Positions 1 through 15,052 of a stretch of DNA of 64,000 nt are shown one piece after another. A program made the position numbers and the translations under genes. This stretch comes from Candidatus Competibacter denitrificans Run_A_D11 (GTDB lineage Bacteria; Pseudomonadota; Gammaproteobacteria; Competibacterales; Competibacteraceae). Positions within the stretch are counted from its first letter, which is position 1; each line of letters starts with the position of its first letter. Below the pieces are notes generated by a model. It was not told the origin of the DNA. It made no database searches and saw only the letters and a program-made list of their open reading frames with translations. Location: positions 62,001 to 126,000 of the forward strand of contig NZ_CBTJ020000071.1 in the NCBI RefSeq assembly GCF_001051235.1, given 5' to 3'.

Positions 1-1
1 C

Positions 2-52
2 GCCGGTTTCCGCAAAGTGGCCGACGCCATGATCGATCAAGGCGTCGTCTAA
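2..52 (+). CDS. C-terminal tail of an unidentified protein (partial)
   Basis: An open frame enters from the left edge and ends in TAA at 50-52. The last 16 residues read AGFRKVADAMIDQGVV. The codon use (GCC, GGT, CGC, GTC) matches the genes that follow. The gene begins outside the window and the tail is too short to name. It is followed by about 190 bp without a gene before gltB. Confidence 0.4.
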   Translation, partial: AGFRKVADAMIDQGVV

Positions 53-245
53 TCCGGCAATTTCCCGCCGCCGACTCCCACCAAGGCCGGCGGCGCGGTG
101 CTCGTAGCAGTTGCGCGAACGGTCATTGGCTCGGTAGTATTCAATCCTTTGGTTTTTCGGAATTGTTCCGACCCTTGATTCGCTTGATTTGCGAAGACCT
201 GTCCCGGCAAGGAAGCCGCGCCCGCTGCTGTTATGAGGAACCATC

Positions 246-4898
<4,653 letters not shown>

Positions 4899-4901
4899 CT
4901 G

Positions 4902-6338
4902 ATGGGTAAACCAACCGGTTTTTTAGAAATCGTCCGCCATGAGCATGGCTATGCGCCGGTCGCCGAGCGGATCACCCACTTTCGGGATTTCGTCGCGCCC
5001 TTGCCGGAAGCCGGCGTCCGTGAACAGGCCGCGCGCTGCATGGATTGCGGCATTCCCTACTGCCATCGCGGCTGTCCGGTCCACAACATCATTCCCGACT
5101 GGAACGATTTGGTCTATCGCGGTAACTGGCGGCAAGCGCTGGAAGTCTTACACTCCACCAACAACTTCCCGGAATTCACCGGGCGGATTTGTCCGGCGCC
5201 GTGCGAGACATCCTGTACGCTTAATTTCAACAGCCAGCCGGTCACGATCAAGGACATTGAGTGCGCCATCATCGACAAAGGCTGGGCCGAAGGTTGGATT
5301 CAGCCCCAGATTGCCTCGCATCGCACCGGTAAACGGGTGGCGGTGATCGGTTCCGGCCCGGCCGGTTTGGCATGTGCTCAGCAACTGGCGCGGGCGGGTC
5401 ATGTCGTGGTGGTGTTCGAGAAAAACCCCCGCATCGGTGGCCTGCTCCGCTACGGCATTCCCGATTTCAAGCTGGAAACCTGGCTGATCGACCGTCGTCT
5501 GGCCCAATTGCGGGCCGAGGGCGTGGAATTCCGGCCTAACAGCCATGTCGGTGTCGAGATTCCAGCCCGTAGTTTGCTGGCGGAATTCGATGCCGTAGCC
5601 CTGACCGGTGGATCTGAACAGCCACGCGATCTGACGGCGCCAGGCCGTGACTTGACCGGCATCCATTTCGCGATGGATTTCCTGGCCCAGCAAAACCGCC
5701 GGGTGGCGGGTCAGAAAATCGTCGATGCCGACATCCTGGCGACTGACAAGGATGTGATCGTCATCGGCGGCGGTGACACCGGGTCCGACTGTGTGGGCAC
5801 CTCGATCCGCCAAGGCGCGCGGTCGGTGACTCAGTTGGAAATCATGCCCAAGCCGCCGGTCCATGAGAATAAGTTGTTAACCTGGCCGGATTGGCCGCTG
5901 AAGTTGCGCACCTCAAGTTCTCATGAAGAAGGCTGCGAACGTGATTGGTCGGTGGCCACCAAACAGTTTATTGGCCAGGACGGTCAAGTCACGGCGCTGC
6001 AACTGGTCCGGTTGGCATGGCGCGATGACAAAGGTCGCCAAGTGATGGCGGAAGTGCCTGGCAGTGAATTTGAACTCAAGGCGGGTCTGGTCTTGCTGGC
6101 GATGGGCTTTGTCCATCCGGTGCATGAGGGCCTGTTGCGGGATTTGGGAGTCGCGCTTGATGAACGTGGTAACGTCGCCGCCAGCACCACTGATTACCAG
6201 ACATCCGTTAACAAGGTTTTTGCCGCTGGTGATATGCGGCGCGGTCAATCGCTGGTGGTTTGGGCCATCCGCGAAGGACGGCAATGCGCCCGTGCGGTGG
6301 ATGAATATTTGATGGGAAATTCAGAGTTGCCGACCTGA
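4902..6338 (+). CDS. gltD: Glutamate synthase (NADPH) small subunit
   Basis: Beta subunit of glutamate synthase, 478 residues; it oxidises NADPH on FAD and passes electrons through Fe-S clusters to GltB. The N-terminal Fe-S domain shows [14 protein letters not shown] and [10 protein letters not shown] first Rossmann motif for FAD follows ([12 protein letters not shown], near residue 150), then a second for NADPH ([11 protein letters not shown], near residue 290). A conserved C-terminal [16 protein letters not shown] stretch closes the FAD site. It lies 3 bp behind gltB, with a GGGAG sequence inside the end of gltB as probable ribosome binding site. A perfect 12-bp inverted repeat follows the stop. 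Confidence 0.97.
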   Translation: MGKPTGFLEIVRHEHGYAPVAERITHFRDFVAPLPEAGVREQAARCMDCGIPYCHRGCPVHNIIPDWNDLVYRGNWRQALEVLHSTNNFPEFTGRICPAPCETSCTLNFNSQPVTIKDIECAIIDKGWAEGWIQPQIASHRTGKRVAVIGSGPAGLACAQQLARAGHVVVVFEKNPRIGGLLRYGIPDFKLETWLIDRRLAQLRAEGVEFRPNSHVGVEIPARSLLAEFDAVALTGGSEQPRDLTAPGRDLTGIHFAMDFLAQQNRRVAGQKIVDADILATDKDVIVIGGGDTGSDCVGTSIRQGARSVTQLEIMPKPPVHENKLLTWPDWPLKLRTSSSHEEGCERDWSVATKQFIGQDGQVTALQLVRLAWRDDKGRQVMAEVPGSEFELKAGLVLLAMGFVHPVHEGLLRDLGVALDERGNVAASTTDYQTSVNKVFAAGDMRRGQSLVVWAIREGRQCARAVDEYLMGNSELPT

Positions 6339-6343
6339 TGGCG

Positions 6344-6380
6344 GCAAGGCGCAAGATTCGGCACTTTACTTGCGCCTTGC
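6344..6380 (+). terminator. Inverted repeat after gltD, terminator-like
   Basis: A perfect 12-bp stem (GCAAGGCGCAAG at 6344-6355, its complement at 6369-6380) with a 13-nt loop begins 5 bp after the gltD stop. There is no T-run behind it, so it is not a textbook intrinsic terminator. It may protect the 3' end or act with Rho. Confidence 0.5.
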
Positions 6381-6413
6381 GATCAGCAATCCGTTGACAA
6401 CGAGGTGGCGATC

Positions 6414-6890
6414 ATGAATTGGCTGGAAGTATGTGAACACCCGGACTTGCAAGATTTACCCTTCAAGATCGAGCTTGACGAGACCGGAAAGATCATCATG
6501 TCGCCAACCAAGGTCTATCATTCTGTTTATCAAGGTGAAATTATCCGTTTGCTCTTCTCGCTCTCCAAGACGGGAAAGGCGCTAGCGGAATGCGCGATTG
6601 CGACCCGACTGGGCACCAAAGTGGCCGATGTGGCCTGGGCGTCTTCGGAGCGACTGAAAACGATTTGGTCGGAAGTGGAATGTTCGGTCGCTCCCGAATT
6701 ATGTGTCGAGGTGCTGTCCTCTACCAACACTGAGGCTGAAATGCGTACCAAGCGCCAATTGTATTTTGAGAAAGGCGCGCGCGAGGTCTGGATTTGCAAT
6801 ACCGATGGCCGGCTGACATTCTTCAATTCAGAGAACGAATTGCCTCGCTCGATGCTGTTTCCAGATTTTCCGGAGCGAATCGCACCTTAG
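6414..6890 (+). CDS. Uma2-family (DUF820) nuclease-fold protein
   Basis: 158-residue protein of the Uma2/DUF820 family, which has a restriction-endonuclease-like fold; the cellular role of the family is not established. Recognisable pieces are KVADVAWAS (acidic residue after the first strand), PELCVEVLS (the E-x-L strand), then KRQLYFEKGAREVWI, a typical family ending. I take the ATG at 6414 because GAGG at 6402-6405 sits 8 nt upstream; an in-frame GTG at 6405 would overlap that site. The gene is alone between gltD and convergent thiM and ends 14 bp from the end of thiM. No toxin or methylase partner is visible. Confidence 0.75.
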   Translation: MNWLEVCEHPDLQDLPFKIELDETGKIIMSPTKVYHSVYQGEIIRLLFSLSKTGKALAECAIATRLGTKVADVAWASSERLKTIWSEVECSVAPELCVEVLSSTNTEAEMRTKRQLYFEKGAREVWICNTDGRLTFFNSENELPRSMLFPDFPERIAP

Positions 6891-6904
6891 CCCATTTCAG
6901 CGGA

Positions 6905-7726
6905 TTAGAGAGCGGACTCGCGGCACTTGCACTGGCTAAGGAACTGCTCTCCATCCAGCGCATAGAGCGCATCAAGCAGCGCAACTTGCAGGCTTCCCGG
7001 CCCTTTCGACCGTTCCGCCGCAATCTCCCCGGCGACGCCAAATACCGCCAACCCCGCTACCGTTGCCATGAAGGCATCCGGTTCTATCGCCAGAAATGCC
7101 CCGATAACAGCAGTTGCCGAACAACCCAAGCCCGTGACCCGCGCCATCAGCGGATGGCCGTTATGCAGTTCGATGAGCTGCGTCCCGTCAGTTACAAAAT
7201 CCACCGCCCCGGTGATGGCGATCACTGCCCCGGTGCTGATCGCCAGCCGCCGCGCGGCCGCCAGCGCCGCTTCCGAACCGTGCAGACTATCGACTCCCCT
7301 GCCCTGCCCAGGCTGTGACTGCTCCGCCAAGGTCAGAATTTCCGAGCCGTTACCACGTATCACAGTCGGTTTCAGCGCCACCAATGCGCCCGCAGCCGAC
7401 CGTCGATAGGGCGTTGCGCCCACGCCTACCGGATCAAGAATCCACGGTATGCCCTTAGTCCGTGCCTTGATGGCGGCCAGCTTGGCAGCCGCCATCTGTT
7501 CCGAATACAGCGTGCCGATGTTGACCACTAGCGCCCGACTGAGCGCAACAAAATCCTCCACCTCATCGCTGGAATGCACCATCGCCGGTGACGCGCCCAG
7601 TGCCAGCAAAGCGTTGGCGGTATTGTTCATCACCACGAAGTTGGTGATGTTATGCACCAGCGGTTGCCGCTCGCGCACAGTAATCAAAAGCCTAAAGATA
7701 CCCTCCGCTGTCAAGCTCATGCCCAT
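6905..7726 (-). CDS. thiM: Hydroxyethylthiazole kinase
   Basis: Salvage enzyme that phosphorylates 4-methyl-5-(2-hydroxyethyl)thiazole with ATP, feeding thiamine phosphate synthesis. The 273 residues carry the family landmarks: PLVHNITNFVVMNNTANALLALGASP at the N-terminus, WILDPVGVGATPYR in the middle, the RGNGSEI loop, and the GLGCSATA motif containing the active-site Cys. The start is one base after the guaC stop (TGA-A-ATG); an ATG two codons later is also possible. No thiD or thiE is nearby, so thiamine salvage is completed elsewhere or the gene rides on an unrelated operon. Confidence 0.93.
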   Translation of the reverse strand: MGMSLTAEGIFRLLITVRERQPLVHNITNFVVMNNTANALLALGASPAMVHSSDEVEDFVALSRALVVNIGTLYSEQMAAAKLAAIKARTKGIPWILDPVGVGATPYRRSAAGALVALKPTVIRGNGSEILTLAEQSQPGQGRGVDSLHGSEAALAAARRLAISTGAVIAITGAVDFVTDGTQLIELHNGHPLMARVTGLGCSATAVIGAFLAIEPDAFMATVAGLAVFGVAGEIAAERSKGPGSLQVALLDALYALDGEQFLSQCKCRESAL

Positions 7727-7727
7727 T

Positions 7728-8771
7728 TCAGCCGTCGAAAATCGGGTTATGTTGTTCGGCCACTCGAACGAAGGTGGTGCGCTTGGTCAGCTCCTTCAAC
7801 TGGGCCGCGCCGACGTAAGTGCAGGCAGATCGCAGCCCGCCGAGAAGATCTTTGATCGTCTCCACCACCGGCCCACGATAGGGTACGGTGACAGTTTTAC
7901 CTTCCGAAGCGCGGTATTCAGCGACGCCCCCGCTGTATTTCTCCATCGCGGTGCTGGAACTCATTCCATAAAACTGCACAAACGGTTGGCCATCCCGCTC
8001 CAGGATCTCCCCACCCCCTTCATCATGTCCCGCCAGCATCCCGCCCAGCATCACGAAATCGGCACCGGCGCCGAACGCCTTCGCCACATCGCCGGCGCAG
8101 GTACAACCGCCATCCGAAATGATCTGGCCAGATAATCCATGGGCAGCATCGGCGCATTCGATGATCGCTGACAACTGCGGGTAGCCGACCCCGGTCTTGA
8201 CCCGTGTGGTGCAGACGGAACCGGGACCGATGCCCACCTTGACGATATCCGCGCCCGATAGCAGCAACTGCTCGACCATCTCACCGGTCACTACGTTGCC
8301 CGCCATGATGATTTTGTCAGGGAAACGCTGCCGTACTTTGGCGATTTGCTCGACGAAATATTCAGAATAGCCGTTCGCTACATCCATGCAGATGAACGAC
8401 AGGTCGGGCTGACGCAGCAGAATCTGACCAAGTTTGGCCAGATCACTCTCAAGAATGCCGGTGCTGACCGCGACGTGTTCCAGCCAATCTCTATCCGGCA
8501 ATGAGCCAATAAAGGTGTCCCATTCTTCCGGCGGGTAGTGCTTGCGCATCGCCGTGAAGAGGCCCTCTGCCGCCAAGGCGGTTGTCATCGCAAAGGTGCC
8601 CACATTGTCCATATTGGCCGCCATGATCGGGATACCGGTCCAAGTCCGTCCGCTATGGCGGAATTTGAACGTCCGTTCCAAACTCACCTGTGACCGGCTG
8701 CTCAACGTCGATCGCTTGGGCCGAATCAGCACATCCTTAAAGCCCAATTTTAGATCGGCTTCAATGCGCAT
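7728..8771 (-). CDS. guaC: GMP reductase
   Basis: NADPH-dependent GMP reductase converting GMP to IMP and ammonia. The 347 residues match the family's length (E. coli about 347). Visible are the N-terminus [18 protein letters not shown], close to E. coli GuaC as I remember it, the [13 protein letters not shown] barrel strand, the GPGSVCTTR loop with the catalytic Cys near residue 186, and the GGMLAGHDE phosphate loop. No CBS domains, which separates it from IMP dehydrogenase. I use the ATG at 8771 rather than an upstream TTG at 8774, because the ATG overlaps the malQ stop as TGATG, a translational-coupling arrangement. Confidence 0.93.
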   Translation of the reverse strand: MRIEADLKLGFKDVLIRPKRSTLSSRSQVSLERTFKFRHSGRTWTGIPIMAANMDNVGTFAMTTALAAEGLFTAMRKHYPPEEWDTFIGSLPDRDWLEHVAVSTGILESDLAKLGQILLRQPDLSFICMDVANGYSEYFVEQIAKVRQRFPDKIIMAGNVVTGEMVEQLLLSGADIVKVGIGPGSVCTTRVKTGVGYPQLSAIIECADAAHGLSGQIISDGGCTCAGDVAKAFGAGADFVMLGGMLAGHDEGGGEILERDGQPFVQFYGMSSSTAMEKYSGGVAEYRASEGKTVTVPYRGPVVETIKDLLGGLRSACTYVGAAQLKELTKRTTFVRVAEQHNPIFDG

Positions 8772-10240
8772 CAAACTCGCCCGTACAGTGTCAGCAAATG
8801 CCGATAATGACCGGCCAAATCCGGCTTAACCTGATCCCAACGGAACCGCCACCGCCAGTTGCCTTTCGCCACGCCAGGCTGATTCATACGATCCGCCCCA
8901 CCGAGTGCCAGCACATCTTGCATCGGCACCACCGCCAACTGGGCCACTGAAGCGAATGCGGCTCGCACCAGCGACTCCGGCATCTGCTTCGGGCTACTTC
9001 CCAAATAGTCAAAGATGTGATTGCGGGTTCGTTCGTCGACCTCCTCCAACCAGCCCAGGGTGGTATTATTATCGTGGGTGCCGGTGTAAATGACTGAATT
9101 GACTGTGTGATTGTGCGGTAGATACAGATTTTCCGCATCGCCGCCAAAAGCGAAATGCAGCACTTTCATACCGGGTAAGCCGTGTTTTTCACGGAGAGCA
9201 TCGACCGCTGGGGTGATGATTCCCAAATCCTCGGCTACCAGCGGCAAGTGCCCGAACTCCGCACGCAGCGCCTGGAACAGCTCATCACCTGGCGCTTTTC
9301 GCCATTGCCCCGACACGGCGGTTTTGGCGGTGGCCGGGATTTCCCAGTACGATTCCAACCCCCGAAAGTGATCGATCCGCAGCAGATCAAACTGAGTCAA
9401 TTGTGTGCGAATGCGCTCCTTCCACCACTGAAACCCATCGGCGCGCATCGCCTCCCAGGCATAATGCGGATTACCCCATAACTGGCCGGTGGCTGAAAAA
9501 TAATCGGGCGGCACCCCGGCCACCACCTCTGGATTGCCTTGACTATCCAGTAAAAAGCAGTCGCGCCGCGCCCACACGTCAGCGCTATCGTAGCCGACGA
9601 ACAGCGGGATATCGCCAAAAATTAGAATGCCGTGCTGGTTCGCATACTGCTTGAGCGCCGCCCATTGCCGGTAAAATAAAAATTGCTCGAACTGGCATTG
9701 TGCGATGGTGTCGCCAAATTGCCGCCGGATCGCGGCCAGCGCATTTGAATGTCGGTCGCGCAACTCGCGTGGCCAATCAAACCATGCCGTTTGCTTGTGG
9801 GCTGCACGGATCGCTTGAAACAGCGCGTAATCGTCCAACCAGCGTTGTCGTTGAGCTAAAAAATCGTTGTACTCACCCCGATTTCCGGCGTTTTGAAAAC
9901 CGTGGCGGGCTTCGATCAAGCGCCGTTGCCTATAGGACCAGCCGTCCTCGCCGGCTTGCGGCCCACCATCCGGCTGTAGCCAACCGGCCTCAAGCAGTGG
10001 TTCCAGAGCGATGAGCCGGGGATTGCCCGCGTGAACCGACTGCGCCGAATAGGGCGACAGATCATCGTGGGGCGGTGCCAGCGGCAACGTCTGCCAGACG
10101 GTAAAACCGCAAGCCGCCATGAACTCCACGAAGCGATAAGCTTCCGGGCCGAAATCACCATTTTCGTAACCACCGGGAAGCGAGGTGGGATGCAGCAATA
10201 ATCCTGCACGTCGCCTTTCTGCTGCCGAGCCTTGGCTCAT
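8771..10240 (-). CDS. malQ: 4-alpha-glucanotransferase (amylomaltase)
   Basis: GH77 enzyme that transfers maltosyl and longer glucan segments between oligosaccharides, recycling short chains released from glycogen. The 489 residues are the size of the short bacterial form without an N-terminal extension. Motifs seen: [36 protein letters not shown], the nucleophile region [17 protein letters not shown], the acid/base region [12 protein letters not shown], and [18 protein letters not shown] lies upstream of the ATG. It sits 45 bp behind glgC and overlaps guaC, implying a glgC-malQ-guaC-thiM transcript. Confidence 0.95.
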   Translation of the reverse strand: MSQGSAAERRRAGLLLHPTSLPGGYENGDFGPEAYRFVEFMAACGFTVWQTLPLAPPHDDLSPYSAQSVHAGNPRLIALEPLLEAGWLQPDGGPQAGEDGWSYRQRRLIEARHGFQNAGNRGEYNDFLAQRQRWLDDYALFQAIRAAHKQTAWFDWPRELRDRHSNALAAIRRQFGDTIAQCQFEQFLFYRQWAALKQYANQHGILIFGDIPLFVGYDSADVWARRDCFLLDSQGNPEVVAGVPPDYFSATGQLWGNPHYAWEAMRADGFQWWKERIRTQLTQFDLLRIDHFRGLESYWEIPATAKTAVSGQWRKAPGDELFQALRAEFGHLPLVAEDLGIITPAVDALREKHGLPGMKVLHFAFGGDAENLYLPHNHTVNSVIYTGTHDNNTTLGWLEEVDERTRNHIFDYLGSSPKQMPESLVRAAFASVAQLAVVPMQDVLALGGADRMNQPGVAKGNWRWRFRWDQVKPDLAGHYRHLLTLYGRV

Positions 10241-10285
10241 GGGGGAGAACTCCTCAAAATTAGCTGGGTTGTTATTTTCTGGTTG

Positions 10286-11557
10286 TCAGCGAATCCGTGC
10301 AGACTCTTGGCCTAGCATTTCGCGGGTGATCAACACCACGCCTTTTTCGGTCCGGTAAAAACGCCGGGCGTCCTCTTGGGGATTATCGCCCACCACCGTG
10401 CCGGGTGGAATGACACAGGCACGATCAATGATCACTTTGTCGAGTTGGCAATAGCGGCCGATATCGACGCCGGGCAACACGACTGCATCTCGCAGCCGAA
10501 CATAGGAATGTACCTGCACGCCGGGGAACAAGACCGAGTGGTTGACACAGCCGCCGGAAATGATGCAACCATCCGCCACCAGGGAATCCACGGCCATGCC
10601 CCGACGCCCCTCGTCGTCGAAGACGAATTTGGCAGGAGGCAACTGCTCTTGATAAGTCCAGATCGGCCAATGCTCATCGTACAGGTTCAATTCGGGATCG
10701 ACGCCCGCCAATTCCATGTTAGCCTCCCAAAACGCATCCACGGTCCCAACATCGCGCCAATAGCTTTGTGCCTTGGTTTGCACATCACAGAATGGATACG
10801 TGATGACCCGATGCCGGCCAATCAATTTCGGTAATACATCCTTGCCGAAATCATGGCCGGATGCCACCGTTTCCGCGTCTTCGATCAAGCGTTCGAATAA
10901 GAATTGCCTGTTGAACACGTAAATACCCATCGACGCGAGCGTCATATTCTCCCGTCCCGGCAAGGTTTCCGGGTGATCGGGCTTTTCGGTAAACCGGATG
11001 ACCTCCTTATCTGGCGTCACCGTCAGCACACCAAATTCCCGCGCGCGCTCCTGTGGGACTTCGACGCTGCCGATGGTTACATCCGCCTTACTTTCCACAT
11101 GCAGGGCCAGCATCGGCCCATAGTCCATCTTATAAATATGATCGCCTGCCAGAATGAGCACGAATTCGGGTTCGTGGGTACGGATAATATCTAAGTTTTG
11201 ATAAACCGCATCGGCGGTTCCCCGATACCAAGAGGTTTCATCGATGCGTTGCTGGGCAGGTAACAGTTCTACAAACTCGCCGAATTCACCGCGTAGAAAC
11301 CCCCAGCCGCGCTGAACGTGCTGAATCAAGGAATGGGCTTTATATTGGGTCAACACACAAACTCGGCGGATACCTGAGTTGAGGCAATTGGAGAGTGGAA
11401 AATCGATGATCCGATATTTTCCACCGAAAGGCGTTGCCGGTTTGGCACGCCACAAGGTCAATTGCTTAAGCCGGCTACCCCTTCCCCCTGCGAGAATCAG
11501 AGCAAGCGTTTTTCGGGTCAGGCGACTGACGAAACGTGAGGTGATGGCTGCACTCAT
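10286..11557 (-). CDS. glgC: Glucose-1-phosphate adenylyltransferase
   Basis: Makes ADP-glucose from glucose 1-phosphate and ATP, the committed and allosterically controlled step of bacterial glycogen synthesis. 423 residues, near the E. coli length. N-terminal nucleotide-binding motif LILAGGRGSRLKQLT (near residue 18), FGGKYRIIDFPLSNC, YRGTADAVYQN, LAGDHIYKMDYG, and a C-terminal left-handed beta-helix with IDRACVIPPGT. Start ATG at 11557 with AGGGA upstream. It is divergent from glgB across about 200 bp and heads the leftward run glgC-malQ-guaC-thiM. Confidence 0.97.
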   Translation of the reverse strand: MSAAITSRFVSRLTRKTLALILAGGRGSRLKQLTLWRAKPATPFGGKYRIIDFPLSNCLNSGIRRVCVLTQYKAHSLIQHVQRGWGFLRGEFGEFVELLPAQQRIDETSWYRGTADAVYQNLDIIRTHEPEFVLILAGDHIYKMDYGPMLALHVESKADVTIGSVEVPQERAREFGVLTVTPDKEVIRFTEKPDHPETLPGRENMTLASMGIYVFNRQFLFERLIEDAETVASGHDFGKDVLPKLIGRHRVITYPFCDVQTKAQSYWRDVGTVDAFWEANMELAGVDPELNLYDEHWPIWTYQEQLPPAKFVFDDEGRRGMAVDSLVADGCIISGGCVNHSVLFPGVQVHSYVRLRDAVVLPGVDIGRYCQLDKVIIDRACVIPPGTVVGDNPQEDARRFYRTEKGVVLITREMLGQESARIR

Positions 11558-11753
11558 GCGTTTATTATCCCTCTCTGCTATGATTTCTCAGATTTAGGTT
11601 CGTAGTGTGAGCGGCTCGGATAAGGGATAGTGCCTCTGTTGTCCCCATCGGGCGCCTGGCAGATTCACGGGCAGTCTGGGAGGCAGGCTATTGTTGCCCG
11701 TAATCGGTCAGCTAGGCGAGACTCTTCGATGATTGGAGTGATGGGCTTTTTTG

Positions 11754-13955
11754 ATGACGCACCCTGACTCTGGCAACGATAGCGTAAATGACATCGGCGA
11801 TGAAACCGCCATTGATGCCGTTTTATTGGGTGAAGGTCGCCATCCTAACCCTTTTGCGGTACTCGGCCGGCATGGTGATGGTCAATATGCCATCGTGCGA
11901 GCCTTTTGGCCGGGTGCCCGCCAAATCCTGCTGGTTGACACCGCTGAACCGTTGCGGCAGTTGCCAGGGACCGACCTTTTCCAATGGCGTGGCCTAGCCA
12001 CGGCGTTGCCCCTGCACTATCGGCTCCGCTGGACGGATGGCAATGGCCGAGAATTCACCGCGCGTGACCCTTACAGCTTTCCTCCGCTATTAAGTCTGTA
12101 CGACTTACATTTGTTCAATGAGGGTCGCCATTTGCACGCCTATCGGGTGTTAGGCGCGCATCCACGTTTGGTGGAAGGTGTTTCCGGCGTTCTCTTTGCG
12201 GTCTGGGCACCTAACGCTGAGCGGGTCAGCGTCATTGGTGATTTCAATTATTGGGATGGCCGCTATCACCCCCTGCGCCGCCGTGGGCATGTCTGGGAAT
12301 TGTTTGTGCCAGGCATCACCGCTGGGGTGCGCTATCAGTTCGAAATACGTGCCCGCGAGACGGGTGAGCTGTTTCGTAAGAGTGACCCTTATGGCCGCCA
12401 CTTCGAGCGCCGCCCGGCAGTCAGTTCAATCGTAGTGGATAACACAGCCTACTCGTGGCGTGACGATCAGTGGATGAAGCGCCGCCGCCAGAGTGGCTCC
12501 AATACCCCACTGGCTGTTTACGAAGTTCATCTAGGTTCATGGCTGCGAGATAGCCGTGGCGATTACCTCTCTTATCGTGACTTGGCCCAACGCTTGGTGG
12601 CTTATGTCGTCTCATTGGGATTTACCCATATTGAGCTGATGCCGATCACTGAACATCCGCTGGATGCCTCGTGGGGCTATCAGACCACCGGTTATTTTGC
12701 GCCGACCAGCCGGTATGGTTCGGTGAACGATTTCCGCTGGTTTGTAGATTATTGCCACCAAGCCGGAATTGGGGTGATTTTGGATTGGGTTCCCGGTCAT
12801 TTTCCCAAGGATGGGCACAGCTTGGCTCGCTTCGATGGCACATATCTTTATGAGTGTGAAGACCCTACACGGCGGGAGCACCGGACTTGGGGTACGTTGA
12901 TCTTTAATTATAGCCGCACTCAAGTAAAAAATTTTTTATTGGCTAGTGCATGTTTTTGGTTGGAAGAATGCCACTTAGACGGGTTGCGCGTCGATGCAGT
13001 CTCTTCAATGCTGTATTTGGATTATGCACGCGAGTCTGGCGAATGGGCGCCGAATCTTTTCGGGGGCAATGAGAATTTGGAGGCTGTCGCCTTTTTGCGT
13101 GAACTGAACGAAATCGTTCATCGTCGTTATCCGGGCGTGCTGATGATAGCCGAGGAATCCACTGCATGGCCTTTGGTAACCCGCCCCTCCTGGATGGGTG
13201 GTTTAGGGTTTGGCATGAAATGGAACATGGGCTGGATGCACGATACCTTAGAGTATCTTATGCTTGATCCCGCCCTACGCCGTCACCACCAAGAGCTGCT
13301 GACGTTTGGCTTGCTTTATGCGTTTAATGAAAACTTCATGCTACCGTTATCGCATGATGAGGTGGTTCACGGGAAAGGATCGCTGTTTGCCAAAATGCCG
13401 GGAGACCGCAAGCAGCGTTTTGCGAATCTGCGACTCCTCTATCTCTACATGTGGACCTATCCAGGGAAAAAATTTTTGTTTATGGGTGATGAATTAGCCC
13501 AGGAACAGGAGTGGGATTTTGCTGGATCTCTTGAGTGGGAGTTGCTCGCTCAGCCTGAATATCGGGGTATTTGGTCACTTATCCAGGATTTAAACCACCT
13601 TTACCGTTCTCTGTCGAGCTTATACGCTCATGAATTTTCTCAAGATGGCTTCGAGTGGTTGGATTGCCAGGATGGTAGTCAATCAGTGGTTGTTTACCTC
13701 CGTCGTGATGGTGCCCACCTGGCCGTCGTCATTTTTAATTTTGCAGCCACTGCGCGAGCTGCCTATGCGGTGGGTGTACCGCTACCGGGAATATATCGGG
13801 AAATTTTGAACTCCGATGCAAGTCGATATGGTGGTACTGGTGCTACAAATGGCGCTGTGTGTGCTTTACCAGTCTTGAATATGAGCCAGCCTTATTCCCT
13901 TACAGTGGATTTGCCGCCGTTAACTGGTATTGTCTTGCTTCCAGAGCAAGACTGA
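11754..13955 (+). CDS. glgB: 1,4-alpha-glucan branching enzyme
   Basis: GH13 branching enzyme that cuts alpha-1,4 chains and re-attaches them as alpha-1,6 branches in glycogen. 733 residues with an N-terminal N1 module, a CBM48 module (VWAPNAERVSVIGDFNYWDG) and the catalytic barrel: WGYQTTGYFAPTSRYG, the nucleophile Asp in DGLRVDAVSSMLYLDY, acid Glu in MIAEEST, LPLSHDEVVHGKGSL. ATG at 11754 is chosen over an adjoining TTG at 11751; the nearest GGAG (11735-11738) is rather far. Its 3' half is visibly richer in A/T at third positions than gltB or malQ. Confidence 0.96.
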   Translation: MTHPDSGNDSVNDIGDETAIDAVLLGEGRHPNPFAVLGRHGDGQYAIVRAFWPGARQILLVDTAEPLRQLPGTDLFQWRGLATALPLHYRLRWTDGNGREFTARDPYSFPPLLSLYDLHLFNEGRHLHAYRVLGAHPRLVEGVSGVLFAVWAPNAERVSVIGDFNYWDGRYHPLRRRGHVWELFVPGITAGVRYQFEIRARETGELFRKSDPYGRHFERRPAVSSIVVDNTAYSWRDDQWMKRRRQSGSNTPLAVYEVHLGSWLRDSRGDYLSYRDLAQRLVAYVVSLGFTHIELMPITEHPLDASWGYQTTGYFAPTSRYGSVNDFRWFVDYCHQAGIGVILDWVPGHFPKDGHSLARFDGTYLYECEDPTRREHRTWGTLIFNYSRTQVKNFLLASACFWLEECHLDGLRVDAVSSMLYLDYARESGEWAPNLFGGNENLEAVAFLRELNEIVHRRYPGVLMIAEESTAWPLVTRPSWMGGLGFGMKWNMGWMHDTLEYLMLDPALRRHHQELLTFGLLYAFNENFMLPLSHDEVVHGKGSLFAKMPGDRKQRFANLRLLYLYMWTYPGKKFLFMGDELAQEQEWDFAGSLEWELLAQPEYRGIWSLIQDLNHLYRSLSSLYAHEFSQDGFEWLDCQDGSQSVVVYLRRDGAHLAVVIFNFAATARAAYAVGVPLPGIYREILNSDASRYGGTGATNGAVCALPVLNMSQPYSLTVDLPPLTGIVLLPEQD

Positions 13956-14046
13956 TCTGCTGGTCATCTTCTGTGTAGTTTTCAATTAGAAGCTTTGGTA
14001 AGGCTGTCATTGGATAATTGGCCGGTTTTACTGATTGGAGGCTTTC

Positions 14047-15021
14047 ATGAAGTTGCAGCAACTGCGTTATTTGACGGCCATTGTCCGGAATAATCTTAAT
14101 ATTTCGGCGGCAGCCGATAGCCTTTATACCTCTCAGCCCGGTATTAGTAAGCAATTACGCTTGTTAGAGGAAGAACTGGGGGTTGAGTTATTCAGCCGTA
14201 ATGGAAAACATCTGACTGAAGTGACCCCGATAGGCCATCAAATTATTCTGAAGGTGGAGAATATATTACGCGAGGTTAATAATATTCAGATATTGGCTGA
14301 GGAATACCGCGATGATCGGCGTGGTAGCTTATCTATTGCCACCACTCATACGCAGACTCGTTATGCTTTACCGCCGGTCATTAAGACGTTCCGCGAGCGT
14401 TATCCCGCGGTTACATTGCGCGTTCATCAAGGCTCACCCGCGCAGATCGCCGAGTTGGTTTTATCAGGTGAGGTCGATTTTGCGATTGCCACTGAATCCT
14501 TAGAATTGTTTGAGGATTTGGTGATGATGCCTTGTTATGTTTGGCAGCGTTGTGTTCTGGTTCCTGTTGAACATCCGCTGACTGCATTAGATCAACTCGC
14601 GCTACACGATATTGCTCAATATCCTCTTGTTACCTATGTTTTTAGCTTTACTGGGCGCTCTCAATTGGATGAAGCATTTCGTAGCCTACAGCTTAAGCCA
14701 CTGGTGGCTTTTACCGCGACGGATGCGGATGTTATTAAGACGTATGTGCGATTAGGGATGGGTGTCGGGATTGTTGCTCGGATGGCTTATGATCCTCAGC
14801 AAGATCAGGATCTGGTGCAGTTGGATGCTAGCCATTTATTTCCGATGAATTTGACTAAAATCGGTTTTCGCCGTGGTACGTTTTTGCGTAATTACATGTA
14901 TGACTTCATGCAGTTGTTCGCTGGACATTTGCAGCCTGAGCGAGTACGGGCTGCGGAACATTCGACGTCTGTTGAGGAGATTATGGCGTTGTTTGGGGAT
15001 GTGGAATTGCCTGTCCGCTGA
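14047..15021 (+). CDS. cysB: LysR-type sulfur regulator CysB
   Basis: 324-residue LysR-family regulator; CysB activates sulfate uptake and cysteine synthesis genes when N-acetylserine signals sulfur shortage. The N-terminus MKLQQLRYLTAIVRNNLNIS and the helix-turn-helix region SLYTSQPGISKQLRLLEEELG are close to E. coli CysB, and the length is the same. The effector domain follows with TTHTQTRYALPPVI and VTLRVHQGSPAQIAEL. The ATG at 14047 has GGAGG at 14036-14040; an upstream TTG is not needed. Likely targets are the cysTWA genes at 18.4 kb, separated from it by the Tus-like gene and glgX. Third codon positions are distinctly A/T-rich. Confidence 0.92.
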   Translation: MKLQQLRYLTAIVRNNLNISAAADSLYTSQPGISKQLRLLEEELGVELFSRNGKHLTEVTPIGHQIILKVENILREVNNIQILAEEYRDDRRGSLSIATTHTQTRYALPPVIKTFRERYPAVTLRVHQGSPAQIAELVLSGEVDFAIATESLELFEDLVMMPCYVWQRCVLVPVEHPLTALDQLALHDIAQYPLVTYVFSFTGRSQLDEAFRSLQLKPLVAFTATDADVIKTYVRLGMGVGIVARMAYDPQQDQDLVQLDASHLFPMNLTKIGFRRGTFLRNYMYDFMQLFAGHLQPERVRAAEHSTSVEEIMALFGDVELPVR

Positions 15022-15038
15022 AAGTGATGTTTTTATTG

Positions 15039-15052
15039 AGATGATGATATAA
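15039..15052 (+). repeat. 14-bp direct repeat, copy 1
   Basis: AGATGATGATATAA occurs here and again at 15994-16007, exactly flanking the Tus-like gene. This copy covers most of an extended -10 promoter sequence. It may be a protein-binding site, a promoter element used twice, or a duplication scar. Confidence 0.7.

Noticed and set aside
11741..11767. Eight-codon frame (MGFFDDAP) overlapping the glgB start
   Set aside because: GGAG ends only 2 nt before its ATG, too close for good translation; no structure around it suggests regulation.
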